This document shows positions 5,239-12,149 of a stretch of DNA of 12,149 nucleotides, in pieces. The stretch is taken from the NCBI GenBank assembly GCA_902796045.1, contig CADBNQ010000112.1, positions 1-12,149 on the forward strand, read 5' to 3'. The DNA comes from an uncultured Lachnospiraceae bacterium (GTDB lineage Bacteria > Bacillota > Clostridia > Lachnospirales > Lachnospiraceae). How positions within the stretch are numbered: the first letter of the stretch is position 1; each line of letters starts with the position of its first letter. A model generated the notes under the pieces. The model was not told the origin of the DNA, searched no databases, and was given only the letters and a program-made list of their open reading frames with translations. The translations under genes were made by a program, and so were the position numbers.

Positions 5239-8200
5239 TCAGGCCAGCTGCCTGTCGATCAGGTCCACAGAGATCAGGGTGGAGACCCCTTTCTCCTGCA
5301 TGGTAATCCCGTAGAGGGCCTCAGCCGCAGTCATGGTCCCCCTCCGGTGGGTAATGACGATAAACTGAGTATCTGCCGATAACTTCTTTAAATATTTTGA
5401 GAAGCGGATGATATTGGCATCATCCAGGGCTGCCTCGATCTCGTCAAGCAGGCAGAATGGTGATGGCTTGAGCTGCTGGATGGCAAACAGGAGGGCGATG
5501 GCTGTCAGTGCCCTTTCGCCGCCTGACAGGAGAAGAATGTTCTGAAGCTTCTTTCCCGGAGGCTGGGCGACAATCCGTATGCCGCATTCGAGGATATTCT
5601 CCTCATCCATCAGCATAAGGTCTGCCTTTCCTCCCTCAAACAGACTGCCAAAGACATGCCGGAAGGCTGCCCTGATATTTTCAAACTGCTCGGTAAAGAG
5701 CTCCTTCATGGCCCTGTTGAGGTCGCTGATCATCTTTTTCATGTTCTCTTCCGCCTGAAGGATGTCATCATACTGGGTCTTCATCAGGCTGTAGCGTTCG
5801 CCCACCTCTTTATACTCTTCGATGGCATTGATATTGACGCTGCCCAGCTGTCTGATCTGCCGGACAGTCTCCTTCTGATCCCTGCGGTAAGAGGCTGCTT
5901 CCCCAGGCCGGATCTCATATTGTTTAAGCTCCTGGGCGTAATTATAAGTGATCTCATAATTCTCCCACATATGGTTGATCTGTTCTTCCAGACTTTCTCT
6001 GATTTTCTCAAGACGGTTATCCATCCGGTCCGTTTCCTTTTCCAGAAGGATAAGTCGCTCATTCAGTTCACTTTGCCGGTCAAATATCTTCTTCTGTCTG
6101 GCCTGCAGGTCTTTTTGTACGGATCTCAATTCCTTCAGGGTGCCGTCAATCCGGCCGATTTCCTCAGAAAGAGCTGTAATCCGGCGGCCCAGATGGTCTG
6201 CTCCGCTTTGAAGCTCTTCATTCTCCGCCCTTAAGCCACGGGCTTTTTCCCGGTTCTCCTCCTCCTGTTCGGAAAGGTCCTGTGCTTCCCGGGCCAGTCT
6301 CTCTATCTCGTGACTGTGGAAGGTCAGCTGCTGTTCTGTTCTGGAAAGAGCAAGGGCAAGTTCATTTCTCTCCTGCTCCCTGGCAGCGATCTCCTGCTCC
6401 AGATCTTCAATCTGCTGATTCAACTGTCTGATCACGTCATGGTTTTCTTCATGCAGCTTCTCACTGCTTTCCTGCTCTCTGGCAAGCTGGTCCATCTGGG
6501 AGAGGATATCGGCCAGCTGTTCTTTCAGGATCTTATGGTCAGCCTTTAGAGAAAGGATCTCCTTATTAAGCTCCTCCCCTCTCTTCCTGACATCCGGGAG
6601 CTGCTGGGAAAGGTCATGGAGACGCAGTCTCCATCCGGCAAGGTCTTCTGAGACGGTTTCAAGTTCTCCGGAGACCTTCTTTCTCTCCTTCCGCAGGGCA
6701 TCGATTTCCTGGCGGAGTCCGCTGCACAGGGCTTCCTTTTCCTTTGTCAGAGCTCTGCATTCCGCGACCTCCCTTTTTCTTCCCAGAAGGTTGCCGGCAT
6801 GTTTAAAAGCCCCGCCGGTGATAGCGCCACCCGGATTGAGGAGTTCTCCCTCCAGGGTGACGATCCTGAGGCTGAAATTGTTCTTCCTGTTCAGATAGAG
6901 AGCATGGTCAATCGTTTCAACAACGATCGTTCTGCCCAGAAGGGAGATGATCAGGTCCCTGAAACGATCATCCGCACTCACCAGATCACTTGCCAGGCCG
7001 ATCACGCCCTCTTCCTCCAGAATATAGGGGGAGATGCTGATATTTCTCCGGCGGATATTGGACAGGGGCAGGAAGGTTGCCCTTCCCAGACGGTGTTTTT
7101 TCAGGTAGGAGATCATCTCCTTTGCTGTATCACTGTCCTCTGTCACAATATTCTGCAGGGCTCCGCCCAGAGCGATCTCGATGGCGGTCTCATACTTCTT
7201 ATCCATGGTCAGGATATCTGCCACCACACCCAGGATCCCCTGATGCCTCTTCTTCTGCTCCATCACCGACCTGATCGAGTCATGGTAGCCGTCATATCTC
7301 TCGGAAATATTCCTCAGAGTCTCATAATGGGATCTTGCCCTGAGCATCTCCTGGTTCTCACGGTCAAACTGCTGGTTTAACTCCTTCTCCCTCTTCCTGA
7401 GGGCATCTTTTCTGGCTGTCAGCTCTTCTTCCTTTAATGACAGTTCTTCTTCTTTCTGCCGAACCTGACTATACTCCTGGTTCAGGGCACGGGCCTTCTC
7501 TTCCTGCTCTTTCTGTTCGGACTGAAAGGCGATCAGCCTGCTGTTGTACTCTGCATTACGGATCCCCAGCTGCTCCTCCATAGTCTGGTAGCGGCTCATC
7601 TTCTCCTTGGCATCCGTATCACTGCTGATCATGGAAAAGAGTCTGTCCCTCTCTCCCTGGGCTTCTTCGCTGCAGGCATCTTTACGTTTCCTTAAAACCT
7701 CCAGCTCAAGCTCCTGGTCAGAAAGGGCTTCCCTGCGCTTCTCTATCTGTGCGGATAGTTTCTCCCGCTCCTCCTTATGGGCTGAGATTTCCTTTTCCTT
7801 CCCGGCCCCATCCTCTTTCTCAGAAGCAGCCAGCTCCTCGTAGTGGGCAGCCAGCCTGGTGTTGGATTCTATTCCCAGAGACAGTTCCTGCTTCTTTTTT
7901 TCCAGGTCCTCCCTCTCAGTGCTTTTCTCCTCACGCAGGGCAGACGCCTGATCACTCTTGCCGGAGACCTCCTCCAGCTCTCTGCTCAGCTTTTCATTCT
8001 CCTCTCTGATCGCATCGGCAGCAGCCCTGGTATCCTGGAGGTCCTTTCTGCTGATGTCAGCCCGGCGCTCCAGATCCCTGGCTTCGTCCTTGAGGCGTCC
8101 CTGATCATAGAGGAAGAGGTGAATATCCAGCTCTTTTTCTTTTTCTTTCAGACGCAGGTATTCCCTGGCCTTCTTTGACTGGCTTTCCAGGGGACCGACC

Positions 8201-8802
8201 CTGGCCTCCAGCTCCTTCAGGATATCTGTCACTCTCTCCAGGTTCTGATGTTCCTGTTCCAGAGCCTTCTCCGTGACAGCCCTGTTCTTTTTATATTTCG
8301 CGATCCCGGCAGCCTCGTCAAACAGCTCACGGCTGTCCTCGATCTTTCCGCTGAGAATCTTCTCGACCTGGCCCTGGCCGATGATGGAATACCCTTCCTT
8401 GCCGATGCCGGTGTCATAGAAGATCTCCACAATATCCCTTCTGCGGCAGATGCTGCCATTGATCATGTACTCACTCTCTCCGGACCGGTAGACCCGTCTG
8501 GCCACCTTCACTTCATCGTAATCCAGGCTGATCTTCCTGTCCGTATTGTCAAAGACCATGGCCACATAGGCAAAGCCCAGGGGCTTGCGGTTCTCTGTCC
8601 CGGAGAAAATGACATCTTCCATCCTGGACCCGCGAAGCTGCCGGGCGCTCTGTTCTCCGAGGACCCAGCGGACTGCGTCTCCGATGTTGCTCTTTCCGCT
8701 TCCGTTGGGGCCAACGATGCCGGTAATGCCATGAGGGAACTCAAAGGTAATTTTATTGGCAAAGGATTTAAATCCATTTATCTCTATACTTTTTAAATGC
8801 AT
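5239..8802 (-). CDS. smc: Chromosome segregation protein SMC
   Basis: 1187 residues, full-length SMC. The N-terminal head has Walker A GPNGSGKSN at 31-39 and the Q-loop region L-G-E-Q-S-A-R-Q-L-R-G shortly after. Two long Glu/Lys/Gln/Arg-rich coiled coils (about 170-505 and 680-1020) flank a hinge domain (about 510-670) that contains the glycine-rich G-G-A-I-T-G-G strand. The C-terminal head has the ABC signature LSGGE at 1092-1096, Walker B FCLLDE at 1116-1121 and the D-loop ALDDAN after it. The dimer, with ScpA and ScpB (not in this window), compacts and separates replicated chromosomes. The ATG at 8802 lies 6 bp after the rnc stop; its ribosome binding site AAGGAA falls inside the end of rnc, so coupling is likely. 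Confidence 0.98.
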   Translation of the reverse strand: MHLKSIEINGFKSFANKITFEFPHGITGIVGPNGSGKSNIGDAVRWVLGEQSARQLRGSRMEDVIFSGTENRKPLGFAYVAMVFDNTDRKISLDYDEVKVARRVYRSGESEYMINGSICRRRDIVEIFYDTGIGKEGYSIIGQGQVEKILSGKIEDSRELFDEAAGIAKYKKNRAVTEKALEQEHQNLERVTDILKELEARVGPLESQSKKAREYLRLKEKEKELDIHLFLYDQGRLKDEARDLERRADISRKDLQDTRAAADAIREENEKLSRELEEVSGKSDQASALREEKSTEREDLEKKKQELSLGIESNTRLAAHYEELAASEKEDGAGKEKEISAHKEEREKLSAQIEKRREALSDQELELEVLRKRKDACSEEAQGERDRLFSMISSDTDAKEKMSRYQTMEEQLGIRNAEYNSRLIAFQSEQKEQEEKARALNQEYSQVRQKEEELSLKEEELTARKDALRKREKELNQQFDRENQEMLRARSHYETLRNISERYDGYHDSIRSVMEQKKRHQGILGVVADILTMDKKYETAIEIALGGALQNIVTEDSDTAKEMISYLKKHRLGRATFLPLSNIRRRNISISPYILEEEGVIGLASDLVSADDRFRDLIISLLGRTIVVETIDHALYLNRKNNFSLRIVTLEGELLNPGGAITGGAFKHAGNLLGRKREVAECRALTKEKEALCSGLRQEIDALRKERKKVSGELETVSEDLAGWRLRLHDLSQQLPDVRKRGEELNKEILSLKADHKILKEQLADILSQMDQLAREQESSEKLHEENHDVIRQLNQQIEDLEQEIAAREQERNELALALSRTEQQLTFHSHEIERLAREAQDLSEQEEENREKARGLRAENEELQSGADHLGRRITALSEEIGRIDGTLKELRSVQKDLQARQKKIFDRQSELNERLILLEKETDRMDNRLEKIRESLEEQINHMWENYEITYNYAQELKQYEIRPGEAASYRRDQKETVRQIRQLGSVNINAIEEYKEVGERYSLMKTQYDDILQAEENMKKMISDLNRAMKELFTEQFENIRAAFRHVFGSLFEGGKADLMLMDEENILECGIRIVAQPPGKKLQNILLLSGGERALTAIALLFAIQQLKPSPFCLLDEIEAALDDANIIRFSKYLKKLSADTQFIVITHRRGTMTAAEALYGITMQEKGVSTLISVDLIDRQLA

Positions 8803-8808
8803 CTTAAA

Positions 8809-9510
8809 TCATTCCTTTTCCTGCTGACTCCTGAGCATCAGAATGGTCTCATAAGCCGCAATCTGCTCTGCTCCCTTTTTTGTCCTGCCGGCACCTGAGG
8901 CATAGCCCTTGTCTCCGATATAAGCCTTCACTTCAAATTCTTTATTGTGGTCGGGTCCCTTTTCTCCTGTCAGCTTGTAGGTCAGTTTGCCCCATTCTCT
9001 GGCCTGGACGTATTCCTGCAGAATAGTCTTGGCGTCATAAAAGAGGGTCTTATCCTCCACGTCCTTGAGAAGATACTCCCGAATGAATCCGGCTGCCTGG
9101 TCCAGGCCGCCATCCAGGTAGATGGCGCCGATCACTGCTTCAAATGCGTCGGAGAGGATGGAGTCTCTCTCTCTTCCTCCCGTGAGGTCCTCTCCCCTGC
9201 TCAAAAGCAGGTATTTCCCCAGAGAGATATCTCTGGCACAGTATGCCAGGGTGTATTCACAGACCAGGCTGGACCGGAGCTTGGTCAGCTTACCCTCGTC
9301 CTTGTCCGGATACCGGCGAAAGAGATAATCAGACATGGTCAGCTCAAGGACCGCGTCTCCAAGGAATTCCAGGCGCTCATTGTTCTCTTTTCTTTTCTTT
9401 TTACTTTCATTGGCATAGGAGCTGTGCGTGAGGGCCAGCAGGAGCAGGTCTTTATCCTTAAAACTGTATCCTATGGTCTTCTCCAGCTCATGATACTTTA
9501 TCGGTTTCAT
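8809..9510 (-). CDS. rnc: Ribonuclease III
   Basis: 233 residues, the usual length. The catalytic domain carries the signature NERLEFLGD at 44-52, with the metal-binding Glu48 and Asp52, and the second acidic pair in S-D-A-F-E-A-V-I-G-A (Asp121, Glu124). A double-stranded RNA-binding domain covers about 158-228, starting D-A-K-T-I-L-Q-E and ending G-R-T-K-K-G-A-E-Q-I-A-A. The enzyme cuts double-stranded RNA in rRNA precursors, mRNA and antisense pairs. I set the start at the ATG at 9510, not an upstream alternative codon at 9585, because the protein then opens like other RNase III proteins and GGAGG lies about seven bases upstream. This ATG overlaps the plsX stop as ATGA. The acpP gene usually found between plsX and rnc is missing. 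Confidence 0.96.
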   Translation of the reverse strand: MKPIKYHELEKTIGYSFKDKDLLLLALTHSSYANESKKKRKENNERLEFLGDAVLELTMSDYLFRRYPDKDEGKLTKLRSSLVCEYTLAYCARDISLGKYLLLSRGEDLTGGRERDSILSDAFEAVIGAIYLDGGLDQAAGFIREYLLKDVEDKTLFYDAKTILQEYVQAREWGKLTYKLTGEKGPDHNKEFEVKAYIGDKGYASGAGRTKKGAEQIAAYETILMLRSQQEKE

Positions 9511-10529
9511 GCCTTTTCCTCCGCCTTCCGGGCAAAGCGGTCCCTGATCTTCCCGTTGATGTCCTCCTCCTTGAAGGACAGGCACTGGAAGATGGCGTTC
9601 CTGGTCTCCTTGGGCCCGGCATTGCCATGGATCTTCACCACCAGTCCGTTGAGGCCCAGGAGGGGAGCTCCTCCATATTCCGTGGCGTCAAAGGTCTTCA
9701 TGGTTTCCTTGATGGAAGGCTTAACCAGAAGTCCTCCGATCTTTCCCCTCAAGGAAGACATCATTCCCTCTTTGATGATCCTGATCAGGGTGGAAGCCAG
9801 TCCTTCCATGAACTTTAAAATGACATTTCCCACGAAGGCTTCCGTGACGATGACGTCCGCTTCGCCTGAGAGAAGGTCTCTGGCCTCGATGCTGCCGGTA
9901 AAATTGATGTCACTGCAGTCCTTGAGCAGAGGATAGGTTTCCTTTACCAGGGCGTTTCCCTTGGCTTCTTCCTCACCGATATTGACGATAGCGACACGGG
10001 GATTCGCAACTCCCACCACATGTTCCATATAGATGGCACCCATCTGGGCGAACTGGACCAGGTGCTCAGGCCTGGCATCCACATTGGCACCGCAGTCGAT
10101 CAGGAGGGAGACCCCCTTCTCAGTGGGAATCAGAGGGGCAAGGGGCGCTCTCTTTACACCCTTACACTTGCCCACCAGCACCTGGCCTCCCACCAGGACG
10201 GCACCTGAACTGCCGGCAGATATAAAAGCATCGCACTCTCCTGCCTTCACAGAACGGAGGCCGACAACCAGAGAAGAATCTTTCTTTTTCTTGATGGCCA
10301 CAGCCGGTGACTCATCACAGCTGATCTCCTCGCTTGTGTGGGTGATCAGTACCTGGTCTCCGGGATACTGGTATCTGGCCAGTTCCTTCTCAATCTGTTC
10401 CTGGTCGCCAAAAAAATGTATCCTGATATTTTTATTCTCATTGATCGCGTTCACAGCACCATGGATGATCGCTCCCGGGGCATTATCCCCGCCCATGGCA
10501 TCCAGGGCGATCGTTATCCTCTTATCCAT
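9507..10529 (-). CDS. plsX: Phosphate acyltransferase PlsX
   Basis: 340 residues, full length. PlsX converts acyl-ACP to acyl phosphate, which PlsY uses to acylate glycerol 3-phosphate in the first step of phospholipid synthesis. It is a soluble, peripheral membrane enzyme. Family motifs include I-A-L-D-A-M-G-G-D-N-A-P near the N-terminus, S-A-G-S-S-G-A at 104-110, I-D-C-G-A-N-V-D-A-R-P-E at 144-155 and D-V-I-V-T-E-A-F-V-G-N-V at 225-236. The start is the ATG at 10529: AGGAGG lies nine bases upstream (10539-10544) and the protein begins at its conserved strand. An upstream codon at 10559 would run into the preceding gene. The stop overlaps the rnc start, so rnc translation is probably coupled to plsX. 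Confidence 0.96.
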   Translation of the reverse strand: MDKRITIALDAMGGDNAPGAIIHGAVNAINENKNIRIHFFGDQEQIEKELARYQYPGDQVLITHTSEEISCDESPAVAIKKKKDSSLVVGLRSVKAGECDAFISAGSSGAVLVGGQVLVGKCKGVKRAPLAPLIPTEKGVSLLIDCGANVDARPEHLVQFAQMGAIYMEHVVGVANPRVAIVNIGEEEAKGNALVKETYPLLKDCSDINFTGSIEARDLLSGEADVIVTEAFVGNVILKFMEGLASTLIRIIKEGMMSSLRGKIGGLLVKPSIKETMKTFDATEYGGAPLLGLNGLVVKIHGNAGPKETRNAIFQCLSFKEEDINGKIRDRFARKAEEKA

Positions 10530-10546
10530 AAATGATTTCCTCCTGT

Positions 10547-11893
10547 CTATTCTCCGCAAAGCATAAATGATGGAATACTCACGCCATGATGGCTCTCCGA
10601 GATGACATGCTCCTGGCCCATTCTGCTGAAGAATCCGACGAATTTCCCATTGTACGCATAAGTACCCGTCATGGAGTACCAGGGAGCGATCCCGTAATCT
10701 GCTGCATCCTTGTCAGCCTTGCCCGGCAGGGTGATCATGGCTGTGCATGGTGTGTGGAAGGCCATGGCCACAAAGCCTTTGTCCGTCAGGCGGTCTACCA
10801 CTGCCGTCCATTCTTCCAGGCTTAGATCCCCGCCTGCATAGACCCCGTGGGAATCATAGTCATCTTCCGGTTTAATGATCCATCTGTCTTTATTCTCCTT
10901 GATCTCACGAAGATCCAGTCCGGGTGTATCTGTCCTGAGCCGCCATGTGGGCAGGATATGGTCACAGACAAAGTTCCACTCCTCTTCTGTCAGGAAAGCT
11001 CTTGTCTGGTCGTCTCTCAGAGCCACATTGATCATCTTGGCATGAGGGACCGTGGTCCGGAAATGTCCGATCAGGACTGTTTTTTCCATGGCCACTGCAT
11101 CAATCAGCGCCCTGCACTCGTCATAATGGGCTGCGATATCGCTGGTACAGACTCTCCGGTATACTGCGTCAAAGGCCATCCCGTCCACAGGATCTGTAAG
11201 GGCCTGTCCGTCAAAGGCAAGCTCTCTGATATCCACGAAGCGGGCAGTGATCCCTGCCCTCTCAAATGCTGCCAGATACCTGGTCACATCGCTCATGGTC
11301 ACCATGTCCTTAAAATCTGTGATCAGTACTCTGGGATGCTTCCTTGCATGGGTATCAGAATAATAAGTCTCAAGAAATGCCCTGACCCAGGAATCAAACA
11401 GTTCAAACTGGGCCGGCTTGTGGGCCCGGCAGAATTCTTTAAAGCTGTCAGTCAGTTCTACTGCCTCGCAGCCGATCATGGTCCGGCTCATGGCAGCTGT
11501 CCCATCGGTGTTGAACTCACAGAACTTGAAGCTTAAGTCATCTTCATTCAAGAAGAAATCAAAACGGCTGATCGGGAGCTTTTCTTCATAATTACATGGA
11601 AGAAGGATCAGGTCCTCCACCTTCTTCGGAAAAGCAAAAAGCTTCCTGTATTCAGGGTTCTCCACATAGTGGGTGATGGCCTTGCTCAGAATCCTGTGTG
11701 TCATCTCCACTGTCCGATGCATAAATGCCAGATCGGCTTCTGTATAAAAGGCAGGCACAAAGGAGAAGGGGGCCGGGAATCCGTACACATAGCAGTCAGA
11801 ATCTGCCACATGAGCAGCCGCAGCTTCCCTGCCTGCGTAATCTCCCCCCAGACTGCGGATAATATCCAGATATTCTTCACGTTCTTTTTTCAT
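10547..11893 (-). CDS. ATP-grasp-like protein, glutathionylspermidine synthase-type, function unknown
   Basis: 448 residues, with no signal peptide and no membrane segment. The layout resembles circularly permuted ATP-grasp proteins of the glutathionylspermidine synthase group: R110-x-D followed by the substrate-side motif F-C-E-F-N-T-D-G-T at 124-132; D-A-V-Y-R-R at 242-247; a probable ATP-binding lysine in W-I-I-K-P at 338-342, followed by D-S-H-G-V-Y; and a C-terminal segment with T-G-T-Y at 409-412 and F-F-S-R-M-G at 421-426. Such enzymes join an acid to an amine through an acyl phosphate; the substrate here is unknown. The ATG at 11893 has AGGAAG about seven bases upstream; a TTG at 11917 is a weaker alternative. 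Placed 17 bp before plsX behind its own likely promoter, it seems to head the plsX-rnc-smc-ftsY run. Fold assignment is by eye from motif pattern only. Confidence 0.6.
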   Translation of the reverse strand: MKKEREEYLDIIRSLGGDYAGREAAAAHVADSDCYVYGFPAPFSFVPAFYTEADLAFMHRTVEMTHRILSKAITHYVENPEYRKLFAFPKKVEDLILLPCNYEEKLPISRFDFFLNEDDLSFKFCEFNTDGTAAMSRTMIGCEAVELTDSFKEFCRAHKPAQFELFDSWVRAFLETYYSDTHARKHPRVLITDFKDMVTMSDVTRYLAAFERAGITARFVDIRELAFDGQALTDPVDGMAFDAVYRRVCTSDIAAHYDECRALIDAVAMEKTVLIGHFRTTVPHAKMINVALRDDQTRAFLTEEEWNFVCDHILPTWRLRTDTPGLDLREIKENKDRWIIKPEDDYDSHGVYAGGDLSLEEWTAVVDRLTDKGFVAMAFHTPCTAMITLPGKADKDAADYGIAPWYSMTGTYAYNGKFVGFFSRMGQEHVISESHHGVSIPSFMLCGE

Positions 11894-11940
11894 GAAATAC
11901 TTCCTTTCCTGCTGCAATATTTCAGGTCACTAACCTATTA

Positions 11941-11970
11941 ATTTTATCACAAAACAGGTCTTAAATACAA
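11941..11970 (-). promoter_or_regulatory. Likely promoter of the ATP-grasp-plsX-rnc-smc-ftsY run
   Basis: On the minus strand TTGTAT (11965-11970) lies 18 bp upstream of TAAAAT (11941-11946), and the -10 carries the TGn extension (TGA at 11947-11949). The gene start follows about 47 bp after the -10. An 11-bp inverted repeat, AGTCC-A-GGACT (11970-11980), abuts the -35 and could be an operator. Both hexamers are imperfect, so the call is likely but not certain. Confidence 0.55.
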
Positions 11971-11999
11971 GTCCAGGACTCAAAGAAGGTCAGGCGGCA

Positions 12000-12149
12000 T
12001 TACAATTCTTCATATAAACTGATATATTCTTCTGCCTGCTTCTCCCAGGAGTAGTCCTCCTCCATGCACCTTGCCGCCATCTGATTCCACGCATCCTTAT
12101 GACCGGTATAGAGGTCTTCCGCCTCCAGGATCGTGGCAAGCAGGGATCC
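12000..12149 (-). CDS. glgA: Glycogen synthase, C-terminal fragment (cut by window edge)
   Basis: The last 49 codons and the TAA stop (12000-12002) of a gene entering from the right edge. The peptide contains W-N-Q-M-A-A-R-C-M-E-E-D-Y-S-W and ends E-Y-I-S-L-Y-E-E-L. The D-Y-S-W followed by a helix ending in L-Y is characteristic of the C-terminus of GT5 glycogen/starch synthases, which extend alpha-1,4-glucan from ADP-glucose. The catalytic parts lie outside the window. Another GT-B glycosyltransferase is possible but less likely. The next gene on the same strand starts 106 bp later with its own likely promoter, and no clear terminator separates them. Confidence 0.77.
   Translation of the reverse strand, partial: GSLLATILEAEDLYTGHKDAWNQMAARCMEEDYSWEKQAEEYISLYEEL

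Noticed and set aside
9511..9585. Upstream-extended RNase III start
   Set aside because: The extra 25 residues are low-complexity Gly/Pro/Gln translated from the end of plsX in another frame, and the ATG at 9510 has a proper ribosome binding site.
8947..9936. A 329-codon open frame on the plus strand, antisense to rnc and plsX
   Set aside because: It spans two highly conserved genes on the other strand, has no recognisable domain and its frame mirrors their codon bias. It is most likely a shadow frame.
10847..11536. A 229-codon plus-strand frame antisense to the ATP-grasp-like gene
   Set aside because: The minus-strand frame is longer, has a good ribosome binding site and motif-like conserved segments; the plus-strand frame has neither.
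12144..12149. The window ends exactly in GGATCC and begins with ATCC, suggesting a BamHI cloning junction
   Set aside because: Both ends fall inside genes that read in frame to the edge, and a six-base match is easily chance; nothing else suggests a vector boundary.

Overview
This 12.1 kb window is a densely packed block of housekeeping genes, all read from the minus strand. The gene set and protein sequences (SMC, FtsY, an Asp23/YqhY protein, NusB, XseAB, farnesyl diphosphate synthase, TlyA) point to a Firmicute. The strong AGGAGG-type ribosome binding sites, roughly balanced base composition and protein wording suggest a class Clostridia member, probably Lachnospiraceae. Genus cannot be fixed from the sequence alone. 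I see no mobile element, CRISPR array, tRNA, rRNA or integration scar.

Layout in transcription order (high to low coordinate): (1) the last 49 codons of a glycogen/starch synthase (glgA) enter from the right edge. (2) A likely promoter (about 11941-11970) is followed by a 448-residue ATP-grasp-like protein of unknown function, then plsX, rnc, smc and ftsY. These are closely spaced: 17 bp, a 4-bp ATGA overlap, 6 bp and 58 bp. (3) A textbook sigma-A promoter (TTGCAA, 17 bp, TATAAT; 4107-4135) lies in the 106-bp gap after ftsY. It should drive a second run: yqhY (Asp23 family), nusB, xseA, xseB, ispA, tlyA and, running off the left edge, nadK, of which only 13 codons remain.

The first run joins phospholipid acyl-chain supply (PlsX), RNA processing (RNase III), chromosome organisation (SMC) and membrane protein targeting (FtsY). 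The second joins envelope homeostasis (YqhY), transcription antitermination (NusB), exonuclease VII (XseAB), isoprenoid synthesis (IspA), rRNA methylation (TlyA) and NADP synthesis (NadK). The genes are ordinary, but the arrangement is an abbreviated version of the usual Firmicute one. acpP is not between plsX and rnc, rpmF/yceD are not upstream of plsX, dxs is not between ispA and tlyA, and the spoIIIA genes that precede yqhY in many spore formers are replaced by ftsY. The ATP-grasp gene at the head of the plsX run is the only protein here of truly unknown role.

No gene-free stretch exceeds about 106 bp. The gaps hold promoters, ribosome binding sites and a few short inverted repeats. No convincing intrinsic terminator was found. 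I did not find a clearly new multi-gene system. The best leads are the ATP-grasp gene, the missing operon members and some intergenic hairpins.
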